A stretch of 64,000 nt of DNA from Roseimicrobium gellanilyticum (GTDB lineage Bacteria; Verrucomicrobiota; Verrucomicrobiia; Verrucomicrobiales; Verrucomicrobiaceae). The translations under genes and the position numbers were made by a program. The stretch is taken from the NCBI RefSeq assembly GCF_003315205.1, contig NZ_QNRR01000002.1, positions 342,881 to 406,880 of the forward strand, written 5' to 3'. Shown piece by piece: positions 41,331-50,207 of this stretch (its first letter is position 1; the number at the start of each line of letters is the position of its first letter). The notes below the pieces were generated by a model. The model was not told where the DNA came from. It was given only the letters and a program-made list of their open reading frames with translations, and did not search any database.

Positions 41331-44300
41331 TTGGGCGAACGCAAGGCTGTACTGCGCATGATGCTTCCCACCCAGACTGGTCCGGGCCGCCCTGAGGCAG
41401 GGTTGGTGGTCCGCACACTCCGTTGTGCGGGAAGCACGTTGCGGCTCCAAGTGGGGTCATTTTTCGGGAGGCTTGGTCAGGGAGGAGGCATCCCTGACCG
41501 CACAGCGGAGTGTGCGGACCACGTTTGGGGTGCTCCGCTCCGCGCAACGCTGCTACTCCTCGCCATCAGCTTCTTCGTCGCAGTTCCTCCCACCCACTCC
41601 CAGCAATCCGCCCCAACTGCAGACTCCGCACCCGCAGCCCCTGACTCCTTCGACAAGACATCCATCGCCCTGCGCACGGCGTTGCACTATGACCCGGCGG
41701 TGGATGTGCCGCTGCAGAAGCTGGTGGCCCTGTATCGGGATGCCGGACGGACGGAGGAGCTGCTCTCCATGTATGGCGCGCACGTGGCGCAGTTTCCGGA
41801 GGACGGGAATGCGAAGTTGGTGCTCTCCCGCATCTATGGTGCGCTCCAGGACCGGCGGGCGATGGAGTTCCTGAAGTCGGCCGTGGCGCAGCATCCGGAG
41901 CATGCGTTGCTGGCGTGGGAATATGGGCGCGCACTGCTGCAGCAACACGACCCGAAGGCGGTGGATGAGATGGCTCGCGCTGTGTCCCTGGAGAAAGGTG
42001 TGGCCCGTCGCGCCTTGTGGTATGGCGAGCTCCTCAAGGCCGCCTCTGTGCAAGCTCGCGAGGACCTCGTGCTCATCCAGACGCAGAAGCTCATGGATGA
42101 GGGCGCGATGAGTCCGGAGCAACGCCTTCGCTGGGCGAGGCAGGCCATGTCCGCGAAGTTGCCGAAGACCGCGGCTCTCCTCCTCAAGGATCTGCCGGAG
42201 CAGTCGCTCGGGGCGGACAGCGGTGTGGAGGCCACGGTGCTCCGGGCGCAGCTGCTCGCAGAGAACGGGGATGCGCCCGCCGCAGTGAAGATGCTGCAAG
42301 CGCTGCAGGAAAAGCTTTCCCCGGAGCACTGGAGACATCGCGAAATCCTCATGTTGCGTCTGGACCTTGCGGGCGCCAAAGGGCGCGATGGTTTCGTGGA
42401 AGAAGCGCGGGCGAAGTGGAGCAAGAAGGAATCACGCACGGAAGCGGACGCACTGACCTTTGCCGATGTGCTGCTGGCGGCGCATCGTGGCAATGAGGCG
42501 CTCAAGGTACTACGCGAAGCGGTGGTGCAGTTTCCCCAGTCCGCTCCTTTGGAAGCGAGAGTGCTGGAGGTGTGGGAGGCGCAGGGGCCCGATACGGAGG
42601 CTATTGCGTGGCTCGAGAAAAAGCTGGAGAAGCAACCCGAGCGCGGTGATTTGCAACTGCGCCGGGTGCGCTGGTACTACGCCATGAATCAAGCGGAGAA
42701 GGCGAAGGCGGCTTTCAACAAGCTGCTGACTTCGCTGGAGGATGCGCAAAAGATCGAGCGCACAGTAGAGATGGCGCGCTGGTTGCGGCGGCGCAATCAA
42801 TCCCTGGAAGCGGTGGCGTTGCTGGAGTCTGCCGTGGAGAAGGCGCCCCAGCGCTGGGATCTCCGGCGCGAGCTGGCAGAGCTCTACATGGGCCAGCGTC
42901 GCAAGGAGGATGTGGCGAAGCTCTTTGCCGGCTCCTGGAGCAAAGATCTCCCGCCGGATGCTCGTCTGGAGATTGCACAGTTTCTCATGGTGAAGCAGCT
43001 CTGGCTCGAGGCGAAGGAGCTGGTGGAACCGTGGGTGGCTTCCAATGAAGGAGCCTTCGAGGGACGGCTGCTGCTGGCAAAGATTTTCGGCAAGCTGGGC
43101 GATGATGCGCAGGTACAGGCCACGCTGGATGCGGCACGTGCGCTCTGTGATACCGAGGCCCGCTACCAGGCGTGGTTGGACGCCCTGTTGGAGTATGCCA
43201 GTGCCCGTGAGATGACCGGGCTGTGGCTGCAGCGCGAAGCGGAGCTCCTTCTTCCGACGGGAAAGGCGGTGCCTGAAGATACTTTGTTTGGCAGATGGAT
43301 TGTTCTCCTCGAGCAGGCGATCGCGAGGCAGGAGGAGAAGTTCGCCGAGGCCGCCATCACCAGGGCTCTGGCCGCTTCGCTTACTCCGGAACGGCGTTTG
43401 CAGTTGGAGAAGATGCGGCTGGAGTTGTTGGGCAGCGACAGCACGCGTGTGGCCGAGGCAGAGGCGGGCTTGCGTTCCCTGATGGAGCGGGACGCGGCGC
43501 ATCGGGAGGACCATCGCGTGCGACTGGCACTTTTGTATCAGCGGGCTGGCCGTGGGGATTTGGCCCGGGAATTTCTGGATGACCTGGATGTGGGGAAGGT
43601 CACCGGGGCGCAGGACCTCCGTGCGTTGCTGCCGCTGCTGCAGGAGCGCAACCTCGCCGGACAGGCGCTGGCGTGTGCGGAGAGACTGACCCAGCTGGAG
43701 CCAGCAGAGCGCGCACACTGGGCGCAATGGATCAGCTTGCTGGCCAACAGCGGAGGAGAAGAGCGCCTGCGCATCGCTCTTCGCGAGGTACTGGGGAAGG
43801 CGCATGACTGGAAGCTTGCGGAGGAGGTGCAACAGTCCCTGCGAGATCATCTGGTGGCCAGTCAATGGCGCAGTGTGCAAATGGCCCTTCTCGAGGGTGA
43901 CATGCAGGACTGGGCAGCTGCGCGACGTGCGGCGGCGGAGTTTGAAAGGATGGAGCTCACGCACGAGCAGCGGTTGTGGCTGCGCTGGCTGCGGGCGTGG
44001 TTCAGTGCTGGCATCGGGGACGGCGCGGCGGTGGCAGACGCGCTCACCGAACTTGGCAAGGTGGATGGCAAGACCTGGATTGCCTTTCCTGATGGCATGG
44101 AACTCAGCGTGCAGTCTGCTCGCGACATGCTGCAGGCGAAGCTGAAATCACCTCCAGATGGAAATGCTGCGGCGAAGATTCCGCAGGCGCCCCTCATCTC
44201 CGCGCCTCTACCTCCCTTTGAGACGGCATGGGCCTTTGCGCTGGAGGATGGCGCCATCCTCACCCGGACTGGTGTTTCGCAAACTGATGGTCTCGCGTAC

Positions 44301-45908
44301 TTTGGAGACGATCGGTGGAATATCTTTGCCGTGGATTTGAAGACTGGGAAGCTCCGCTGGCGCTATCGCGCGGATGGTGCGCCGACAGATGCCTTCACGA
44401 ATCCGGGCGCGGTGAGACGAAGTGGGAGGGGGCGAATCATCGGAGGCTACCCGTACAATCGCTACGGAGGTCAGGTGCCGGAACTTAGTGCAGCCATCCA
44501 GTTCCAGGCGGTGACTGGCCGGTTGCTCGTACTCACGGAAAACGGAGTTGAGTGCCTGAGTGCCGCGAATGGCAGCGTACTGTGGCGCAGTGCGCCGAGT
44601 GGTGAGAGTCAGGCTCAAGGAACCCAGTCCATGGTGCCGCAGAGTCGTCTCGTCGAGGAGGGCGGCTGCGTGTACTACTGGAGACCGGCGACATCCCGGG
44701 TATCCGCGATGAAATTGGAATCGGGTCGTTTGTTGTGGGAGACGGAGCTGCCTCAACTTCCTGCGGCACCGGTGAACCCGAACAACCAGTGGCAGAACAT
44801 GGACATGTATGCGCGGCTGCGGTCTGGCCTGAGCGTGGACCAGGGCAGGGTACTGGCATGGGCGCAGACGGCGGCACTGCTGCATGCAGAGACTGGTGCC
44901 CTGATCTGGCGCACGGGTACGGGGGAGCTGCCAGCTTTCCCGGTGGGGCTTGAGACCGAGGATGAGCTCGCTTCCGCCCTGGCGGCGGTGGGTACGGCTA
45001 CCCAGACACTGGTACGCTCAGTGCAGCTGACCTTTGGACCTGGTGTGGGCCTCGCCATCAACGGCCCGCATTCGACTCGCTCTGGGCCTGCTCAGAGATG
45101 GGTGTATGGGGATGCCCTTCGTCGTCTGTTGCAACCGCAGAGTGGTCTCGCCCCAACTCTCATCTTGCGTGGTGAAGAGGTGTGGGGCGCCACTGCCAAC
45201 AATGATGGCCTGGTCACCATGCTGGGGCTGCCGGTCGCCGGATGGGGGGGCGGAGGCTGTGTGGTGGGTTTTGAGGGACGGCGTGTGATCAATGATCTCG
45301 GAGGTGTGGCGACAGTGACCATGGTGGGAACACCTTCCAACTCGATTACTTTATTCCCGGAGCCCGACATCAAGCCTGGCCAGAGTTTGAACGCGAGTGG
45401 CGGCATAGGGACTATTTCAACGCCGTCCGGATTCGTCATCGTCGGGCAGCAGCTTGCCAGTGCCAATCCCGGCGCCCCTGGCGAGCCGGTGCATTCTTCC
45501 GTGCTCGAGGGCAGTCGCTTTTATGCTTCTACGCCGGACAGGCTTCGTGCGGCCGATGTTCGCAGCGGCGCGACCTTGTTTGACCTTCCCTGGCCGAAGG
45601 ATGCGGCGGAGTGGGTAAAGGCGGAGACTTCACGACACCCGACTGCCATGATGCCCATGTTGCCGGGCATGGGTGGGCAGGCGATGGCCCCACAGTATCG
45701 CCGGGTCTATGTACCCCAGGGAGTGTTCCTGCAGGATCAACGGATGGGCGGCGGCATTCTCTGTGGACCGCTTTCCGCGGTGGCGGAGGATTTGTGGATT
45801 GCACCGTTGCATGATCGTGCTGTCATCTGTCTTCGTGGCCAGTTTCTGAAGCAGAAACCCGTCGCGACCGCTGCTCCTGTGAATGTCCCGCCTGATTCGA
45901 ACCGTTGA
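41331..45908 (+). CDS. Giant helical-repeat / PQQ-type beta-propeller secreted protein
   Basis: About 1525 residues from a TTG, or slightly shorter from ATGs at 41358/41361. A hydrophobic segment ('ATLLLLAISFFVAVPPTHS', about 72-90) acts as the export signal but sits unusually far from the start. Residues about 100-920 are TPR-like helical repeats ('DAGRTEELLSMYGAHVAQFP', 'APLEARVLEVWEAQG'). From about 960 to the end is a beta propeller with PQQ-like blades ('LAYFGDDRWNIFAVDLKTGKLRWRYRADG', 'SAANGSVLWR'). Similar TPR-propeller proteins sit between MoxR and DUF58 genes in relatives. The 5' end contains a nested inverted repeat (41406-41522) that may have added the upstream codons. Likely a periplasmic scaffold of the MoxR/VWA system. 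Confidence 0.82.
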   Translation: MGERKAVLRMMLPTQTGPGRPEAGLVVRTLRCAGSTLRLQVGSFFGRLGQGGGIPDRTAECADHVWGAPLRATLLLLAISFFVAVPPTHSQQSAPTADSAPAAPDSFDKTSIALRTALHYDPAVDVPLQKLVALYRDAGRTEELLSMYGAHVAQFPEDGNAKLVLSRIYGALQDRRAMEFLKSAVAQHPEHALLAWEYGRALLQQHDPKAVDEMARAVSLEKGVARRALWYGELLKAASVQAREDLVLIQTQKLMDEGAMSPEQRLRWARQAMSAKLPKTAALLLKDLPEQSLGADSGVEATVLRAQLLAENGDAPAAVKMLQALQEKLSPEHWRHREILMLRLDLAGAKGRDGFVEEARAKWSKKESRTEADALTFADVLLAAHRGNEALKVLREAVVQFPQSAPLEARVLEVWEAQGPDTEAIAWLEKKLEKQPERGDLQLRRVRWYYAMNQAEKAKAAFNKLLTSLEDAQKIERTVEMARWLRRRNQSLEAVALLESAVEKAPQRWDLRRELAELYMGQRRKEDVAKLFAGSWSKDLPPDARLEIAQFLMVKQLWLEAKELVEPWVASNEGAFEGRLLLAKIFGKLGDDAQVQATLDAARALCDTEARYQAWLDALLEYASAREMTGLWLQREAELLLPTGKAVPEDTLFGRWIVLLEQAIARQEEKFAEAAITRALAASLTPERRLQLEKMRLELLGSDSTRVAEAEAGLRSLMERDAAHREDHRVRLALLYQRAGRGDLAREFLDDLDVGKVTGAQDLRALLPLLQERNLAGQALACAERLTQLEPAERAHWAQWISLLANSGGEERLRIALREVLGKAHDWKLAEEVQQSLRDHLVASQWRSVQMALLEGDMQDWAAARRAAAEFERMELTHEQRLWLRWLRAWFSAGIGDGAAVADALTELGKVDGKTWIAFPDGMELSVQSARDMLQAKLKSPPDGNAAAKIPQAPLISAPLPPFETAWAFALEDGAILTRTGVSQTDGLAYFGDDRWNIFAVDLKTGKLRWRYRADGAPTDAFTNPGAVRRSGRGRIIGGYPYNRYGGQVPELSAAIQFQAVTGRLLVLTENGVECLSAANGSVLWRSAPSGESQAQGTQSMVPQSRLVEEGGCVYYWRPATSRVSAMKLESGRLLWETELPQLPAAPVNPNNQWQNMDMYARLRSGLSVDQGRVLAWAQTAALLHAETGALIWRTGTGELPAFPVGLETEDELASALAAVGTATQTLVRSVQLTFGPGVGLAINGPHSTRSGPAQRWVYGDALRRLLQPQSGLAPTLILRGEEVWGATANNDGLVTMLGLPVAGWGGGGCVVGFEGRRVINDLGGVATVTMVGTPSNSITLFPEPDIKPGQSLNASGGIGTISTPSGFVIVGQQLASANPGAPGEPVHSSVLEGSRFYASTPDRLRAADVRSGATLFDLPWPKDAAEWVKAETSRHPTAMMPMLPGMGGQAMAPQYRRVYVPQGVFLQDQRMGGGILCGPLSAVAEDLWIAPLHDRAVICLRGQFLKQKPVATAAPVNVPPDSNR
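41406..41522. repeat. Nested inverted-repeat element in the 5' end of the giant gene
   Basis: Bases 41406-41430 pair with 41498-41522 over 25 bp with one mismatch; the outer 17 bp are perfect. Inside, GTCAGGGA (41476-41483) pairs with TCCCTGAC (41491-41498), which directly abuts the outer arm. This is the shape of a miniature or REP-like mobile element. It lies in frame, before the signal-peptide-like segment. Confidence 0.7.
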
Positions 45909-45926
45909 CTCTATTCGAAGCACCAC

Positions 45927-46835
45927 ATGCCTGAACCCCTTGTCCGCGAAGACCTGTTTGACGCCACGTTCCTGGATCGGCTGCGTACGCTGGCGCTGCG
46001 GCTGAGAAAGCGCCGCGCGCTCATGAAGCGGGGCATGCAGAGCACACCGGCCACGGGATTCACCCGCGAGTTCAAGGACTACCGCCACTATACGGCGAAG
46101 GATGACTTCCGCGCGATCGATTGGCGTCTCTATGCACGGTTGGAGAAACTTTTCGTGCGCCTCTACGAGGAAGTGCAGGAGCTGCACGTGCACGTCGTGG
46201 TGGATACCAGCGGTTCCATGGCGCTGCCCTTTCCCGAAAAAAAGCGGCAGGCCCTGCGTTTCGCCGTGGCGCTGGCGTACTTGGGCCTGAGTGGGCAGCA
46301 TCGCGTGAGCCTCTACTCCATGAATGAAGGGGTGAAGCAGGAACTGCCACCGCTGCGGGGGCAGGGGAATATTGAGAAGTTCATCCAGACCGTGGGGAAG
46401 TGGCAATACGGTGGCTTCACCGATCTTGAGAAATGCTTTAGCGATTTCCGGCCTTCCCGTCAGCGCTACGGCATCATCTTCGTGATCTCGGACTTCTTCG
46501 GACGTGAGGTCGGTACAGCGGTGGAAGCGGTGAATCGTGCAGCAGGCTGGCCCGGTGAGACCCACTTTGTGCAGGTCATCCATCCCTGGGAGCAGCGCCC
46601 GGATCTCGACGGTGAGGTGGAACTGGCGGATGTGGAAACGGGTGAGAAGCGCCGCTTCTGGATTACCCGCCGCGAAGTGAAGCTCTACACGGAAATGTTC
46701 GATGCCTTCAGCGAAAACCTGAACAACGCCTGCGCCAGCCGCCAGATTGACTTCTTCCGCTGTGCGAGTGATGAACCATTTGAGGATCGCTTCCTTACCC
46801 TGCTCACCCGGGGAAGCGCACTGGCCGGTGCCTAG
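45927..46835 (+). CDS. DUF58 (VWA-like) protein
   Basis: A 302-residue protein with the DUF58 signature 'GFTREFKDYRHYTAKDDFRAIDWRLYAR', then a VWA-like domain with the metal site D93-T-S-G-S97 ('VVVDTSGSMALPF') and 'IIFVISDFFGRE'. DUF58 proteins are the usual substrates or partners of MoxR ATPases. The gene starts 18 bp after the giant propeller protein gene. It is encoded on the same strand as MoxR 7.4 kb upstream and is likely part of the same functional unit, although four other genes lie between. Confidence 0.92.
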   Translation: MPEPLVREDLFDATFLDRLRTLALRLRKRRALMKRGMQSTPATGFTREFKDYRHYTAKDDFRAIDWRLYARLEKLFVRLYEEVQELHVHVVVDTSGSMALPFPEKKRQALRFAVALAYLGLSGQHRVSLYSMNEGVKQELPPLRGQGNIEKFIQTVGKWQYGGFTDLEKCFSDFRPSRQRYGIIFVISDFFGREVGTAVEAVNRAAGWPGETHFVQVIHPWEQRPDLDGEVELADVETGEKRRFWITRREVKLYTEMFDAFSENLNNACASRQIDFFRCASDEPFEDRFLTLLTRGSALAGA

Positions 46836-46867
46836 CCGATCCTTTTGTAAATCCCCCCCAACTCCCC

Positions 46868-47521
46868 ATGCGCTCACTCCTCCCATCCCTCCTGACTGTC
46901 CCGGCAGTCTTGATGCTCGCGTCCTGCGCCAACAATCCCTTTGCAAAATCGCCGCCTCCACCGGAGACGACCCAGGGGTGGCGGCAGGCGGTAGTGGACG
47001 TGCCGCTTCCGGCGACGCGCAAGGACTTCGCCAAGAAGTTTCCCAAAGTGGTACCGGTGAAAACCGGAGAGGCTTTCGCGACGTTTTCCTTTTCTCACAG
47101 CTCGGAGCCTCAGGACTATGAATTCTACATCCTCAATCATGATGCCCGCCTGATGCTCCAGGTCGGCTACAAGCAGAAGCCGGTAGTGGTGGAAGACAAG
47201 CGCGCTCGCGCTGCGGCGAATGTCTCTGCCGCTGCCGACCTGGTGACTCCAGCACCCGATGTCCCGGAATCAATCGTGGCAGGCGTGGTGGCTGACGGCA
47301 CAACCGCCGCCGCGCCCGATCCATCGCTGGATCCACTTGTCATTACCATGGATGGAGTGAAGCGGCTGAAGGTCACGCCTCTCCCCGAAGACAGCATCGT
47401 GAGCGCACAGATCGTGCTGAAGAAGGAGATTCGTTTCCTGGGCATCTCCACCCAGTCCGAAGTGGCAGCGGAAAAAACGGAAGCTGCCGCGAGAAAGAAG
47501 AAGCCCGCGCGCAGGAAATGA
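46868..47521 (+). CDS. Putative lipoprotein, cluster paralogue 1
   Basis: A 217-residue lipoprotein (lipobox LASC near residue 20). The conserved part is 'PLPATRKDFAKKFPKVVPVKTG' followed by 'FSFSHSSEPQDYEFYILNHDARLMLQVGYKQKP'. The same pattern is in the next gene, so the two are tandem paralogues. The rest is Ala/Pro-rich and closes in a Lys/Arg/Ala tail. It is between the DUF58 and BatA-like genes and may be an outer-membrane accessory of the MoxR cluster. Its stop codon overlaps the next start. Confidence 0.75.
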   Translation: MRSLLPSLLTVPAVLMLASCANNPFAKSPPPPETTQGWRQAVVDVPLPATRKDFAKKFPKVVPVKTGEAFATFSFSHSSEPQDYEFYILNHDARLMLQVGYKQKPVVVEDKRARAAANVSAAADLVTPAPDVPESIVAGVVADGTTAAAPDPSLDPLVITMDGVKRLKVTPLPEDSIVSAQIVLKKEIRFLGISTQSEVAAEKTEAAARKKKPARRK

Positions 47522-48111
47522 TGGTCTTGGGGCGGTTGATTCTGATAGCTGTTCTGCCTCTGGCCGTTTCGTGCCAGAGTGGCGGGAGTGCATTGGACAC
47601 TCCAAGTCAGCCTCGCGTGAGAATCACGCGCGGTCAGGCGGAGAAGGTCCTCAAAGGTCTGACATTCCCCATGACCCGAGCGGAGTTGGCGCAGCATTAT
47701 CCTGCCGTTGGATTCGAGCAGGATCCTCCCGTGTTCTGTTTCTGGCTGTCCAAAGAACCGGGTGACTATGAATACCGCCGATTGGGGAAAGATCTGTACC
47801 TTTTGCTGCGAGTACAGTTCAAACACAGACCCGAAAATCGGCTATATCCCACTGGTCTCAACCCTGTACGGCGTGGCGTCGGCACAGGTTCAATTTTCAC
47901 CAGACGGGGTAACCGCATCGGTTCGATTGCCATCAGTCCTGACCTGCCTGAACATACCATCATCCTGAAGGCGCGTCCTGACGTTCGGGATGTGATCTTC
48001 GATGCTGAACTCAAGGACATGTCCAAGGAGTCCGACATGGAGAAAGGACTGTTGGAAGCGTATCAAGGATACAAAGACGCAGAGCCTCAGGTTTTGACAT
48101 CAGACTCATAA
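47518..48111 (+). CDS. Putative lipoprotein, cluster paralogue 2
   Basis: A 197-residue lipoprotein (lipobox AVSC near residue 19). It shares the 'MTRAELAQHYPAVGF...FCFWLSKEPGDYEYRRLGKDLYLLLRVQFKHRP' pattern with the preceding gene and, more remotely, with the lipoprotein at 33616. The start overlaps the upstream stop (ATGATGG), with two possible ATGs, so the pair is translationally coupled. Codon use is less GC-biased than in the surrounding genes. The function is unknown; a BamE/SmpA-like fold is a guess from the 'T-R-x-E' helix. Confidence 0.72.
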   Translation: MMVLGRLILIAVLPLAVSCQSGGSALDTPSQPRVRITRGQAEKVLKGLTFPMTRAELAQHYPAVGFEQDPPVFCFWLSKEPGDYEYRRLGKDLYLLLRVQFKHRPENRLYPTGLNPVRRGVGTGSIFTRRGNRIGSIAISPDLPEHTIILKARPDVRDVIFDAELKDMSKESDMEKGLLEAYQGYKDAEPQVLTSDS

Positions 48112-48144
48112 GATCACAAAACAGTACCGTCACTCCACGTCCCC

Positions 48145-50061
48145 TTGACCTTCCTCCACTCCCAGTATTTGCATCTGCTCTGGCTCGGGCTCATTCCCGT
48201 GGCCTTGTGGTTGTTCCGCCGGAAGGCGAAGCGGGTACAGGTTTCCACGTTGCTTTTCTTCCGCACGCTGGCGCGGGAGCATCAGGAGTCAGCGTGGCTG
48301 CGACGGCTGAAGAAAATCTTTTCCCTGCTGCTGACGCTGCTGGTCATCCTGCTGGCGGTACTTGCGCTGGCACGGCCTTTCCGTGAGGGCGGGGGAGACA
48401 CGCCGAAGAGCCTCGTGGTGCTGTTGGATTGTTCCGCCTCCATGGATGCGAAGGATGCGGATGGAAAGACGAGACTGGATGTCGCGAAGGAAGTCCTGCG
48501 TGATCGCCTCAATGCGTTGCCGGAGAACATCATCACCTCATTGGTGGTGTATGGCTCCGAAGCAGAGGTCATGCAGTCGCGCAGCACGAACCGCCGCGAG
48601 CTTTTGCGCATGATTGACCAAGCCCAGGCCGTGCCCGAGGAGGATCACCCGGAGGAGGCGCTAGTGGTGGCGCGACGGCTGGCTGCGCTGGATGCGCCAG
48701 CAGAGATTTGGTACGCCAGTGACCGTGCCTTTTCGAAGGAAGAGGCAGCCTCTGGTTTGGGTGCTGGTGTCGACGGTGATGCGCCAGCAGCGGCGATAAA
48801 GCCGGGTGAGGCCGAGCCCCGTCAGCGATTTATCGACGTCGCCCTCAAGGAACCGCTGAATGCGGGCATCACGGGTTTCCAGATCCGCCCAGCACCGCTG
48901 GCTCGCAATCGCTTCGACGTGTTTGTGGAGGTGTCCGCTTCTTCCGCGAACAAAGCGCCCATGGAGATCACACTCGAGGCGCGGTTGGACGGCAATCCGC
49001 GGGGATTGCGTGAGTTTGAACTGAAGCCGGGCGAGAGCACGCGCATCATCCTTCCCGTGGAAGGCGGGCGAGGGCAGCGTCTGGAAATGGAAATGCGCTC
49101 TGCAAACGACTGCCTGGGCTGGGACAATGTGGTGCTGGCGGCGCTGCCGGAGACGAAGCCACTCGTCGTAGCCTGGCTTGCAGAGTCACCTGATCCCTTT
49201 GTGGAACTCGCGCTCACTTCCCTGTTGGCGGAAGAACGCATCCAGATTCTGAAGGGGGGAGTGAAGGACTGGCCCATGAAAGAGAAGCCAGATGTGTATG
49301 TGTTCGAAAATTGGCTGCCTACGCCGTGGCCCACGGATCGCCCCGCCCTGGTATTGAACCCACCGAGGAGCGAAGGCCCCATCCATGCGAAGAAGCTGGA
49401 GCGAGCTGTCCCCTATGATGCGGTGCGCGCTGTGCAACCGGAGCATCCCGTGCTTTTCCGGGTGACCAGCAATCGAGCCGCGGTCACACAAACCACCGTG
49501 CTCAACGTGAGCGATACCCTGGAGACGCTCTGGATGGCGGGCAATGAACCCGTGCTGGCGGCTGGTGAGGCGGGAGGGCAACGGCTGGTGGTCACCGCCT
49601 TCCAACCAAGCCGTAGCGAGCAGCTTGCGCTTTTGAGTGCTTTTCCGTTGCTGGTGGGAAATGCGATTTACTGGTGTGCGGAGCAGGCGGAGACTCTGGC
49701 CTCTCTGCAGCCGCATCATCCGGGTGAGGTGATTCCGGTCGCGCCCGGAATCGTCAAGTGGCGGGTGTGGGACGGTGTATCTATCCATGATGTTTCCCAG
49801 GAGGCCGGTTCCGGCTGGATGGACCTGTCCTACGTGGGACTCTTCGAGGATAGCAAGGGCCGCGCGCAGTCGAGCTTGCTCCTGTCCATGCGTGAGACGG
49901 ATATTCCCTCTGTGAATGCAGACGCGACAGCTCCTGACGCGTCGAATGACAAGGGTGTGAAATGGGCCGGGGGAGGGAACTGGAGCACCACACTCTTGTG
50001 GCTGGCTCTCGGCATCCTCCTGCTGGAGAGCTGGCTCTTCCACCGACACGCGGTGTACTGA
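48145..50061 (+). CDS. BatA-like VWA-domain membrane protein
   Basis: The protein has 638 residues. The N-terminal 'LHSQYLHLLWLGLIPVALWLFRRK' is the classical BatA N-terminal anchor, TM2 is at about 57-77, and a VWA domain starts at about residue 88 with a MIDAS-like D95-C-S-A-S99. A large extracytoplasmic part (about 220-600) follows, and a last membrane helix lies near 615-635. The start is a TTG at 48145, giving the usual 'TFLH' opening; no ATG is near. It is the last gene of the MoxR cluster and the likely membrane partner of MoxR and DUF58. A homologous BatB or aerotolerance role is not provable here. Confidence 0.87.
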   Translation: MTFLHSQYLHLLWLGLIPVALWLFRRKAKRVQVSTLLFFRTLAREHQESAWLRRLKKIFSLLLTLLVILLAVLALARPFREGGGDTPKSLVVLLDCSASMDAKDADGKTRLDVAKEVLRDRLNALPENIITSLVVYGSEAEVMQSRSTNRRELLRMIDQAQAVPEEDHPEEALVVARRLAALDAPAEIWYASDRAFSKEEAASGLGAGVDGDAPAAAIKPGEAEPRQRFIDVALKEPLNAGITGFQIRPAPLARNRFDVFVEVSASSANKAPMEITLEARLDGNPRGLREFELKPGESTRIILPVEGGRGQRLEMEMRSANDCLGWDNVVLAALPETKPLVVAWLAESPDPFVELALTSLLAEERIQILKGGVKDWPMKEKPDVYVFENWLPTPWPTDRPALVLNPPRSEGPIHAKKLERAVPYDAVRAVQPEHPVLFRVTSNRAAVTQTTVLNVSDTLETLWMAGNEPVLAAGEAGGQRLVVTAFQPSRSEQLALLSAFPLLVGNAIYWCAEQAETLASLQPHHPGEVIPVAPGIVKWRVWDGVSIHDVSQEAGSGWMDLSYVGLFEDSKGRAQSSLLLSMRETDIPSVNADATAPDASNDKGVKWAGGGNWSTTLLWLALGILLLESWLFHRHAVY

Positions 50062-50207
50062 TCCTGGAAGCGCTTGGGGCAGCTGAGGCGAAACCTTCGC
50101 TTCAAAACTAATTCCGCGACACCCTACGACAGGATAGCCAAGTGGGTTTCAGGACGTATGCTTCCTGCCCCTTTTCCCCCTTGGTTTCCCACGTTCTATC
50201 TGATTTC

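Noticed and set aside
42510-43964. 484-residue minus-strand open frame
   Set aside because: It is opposite the helical-repeat half of the giant propeller protein, with no recognisable motif and no start signal.
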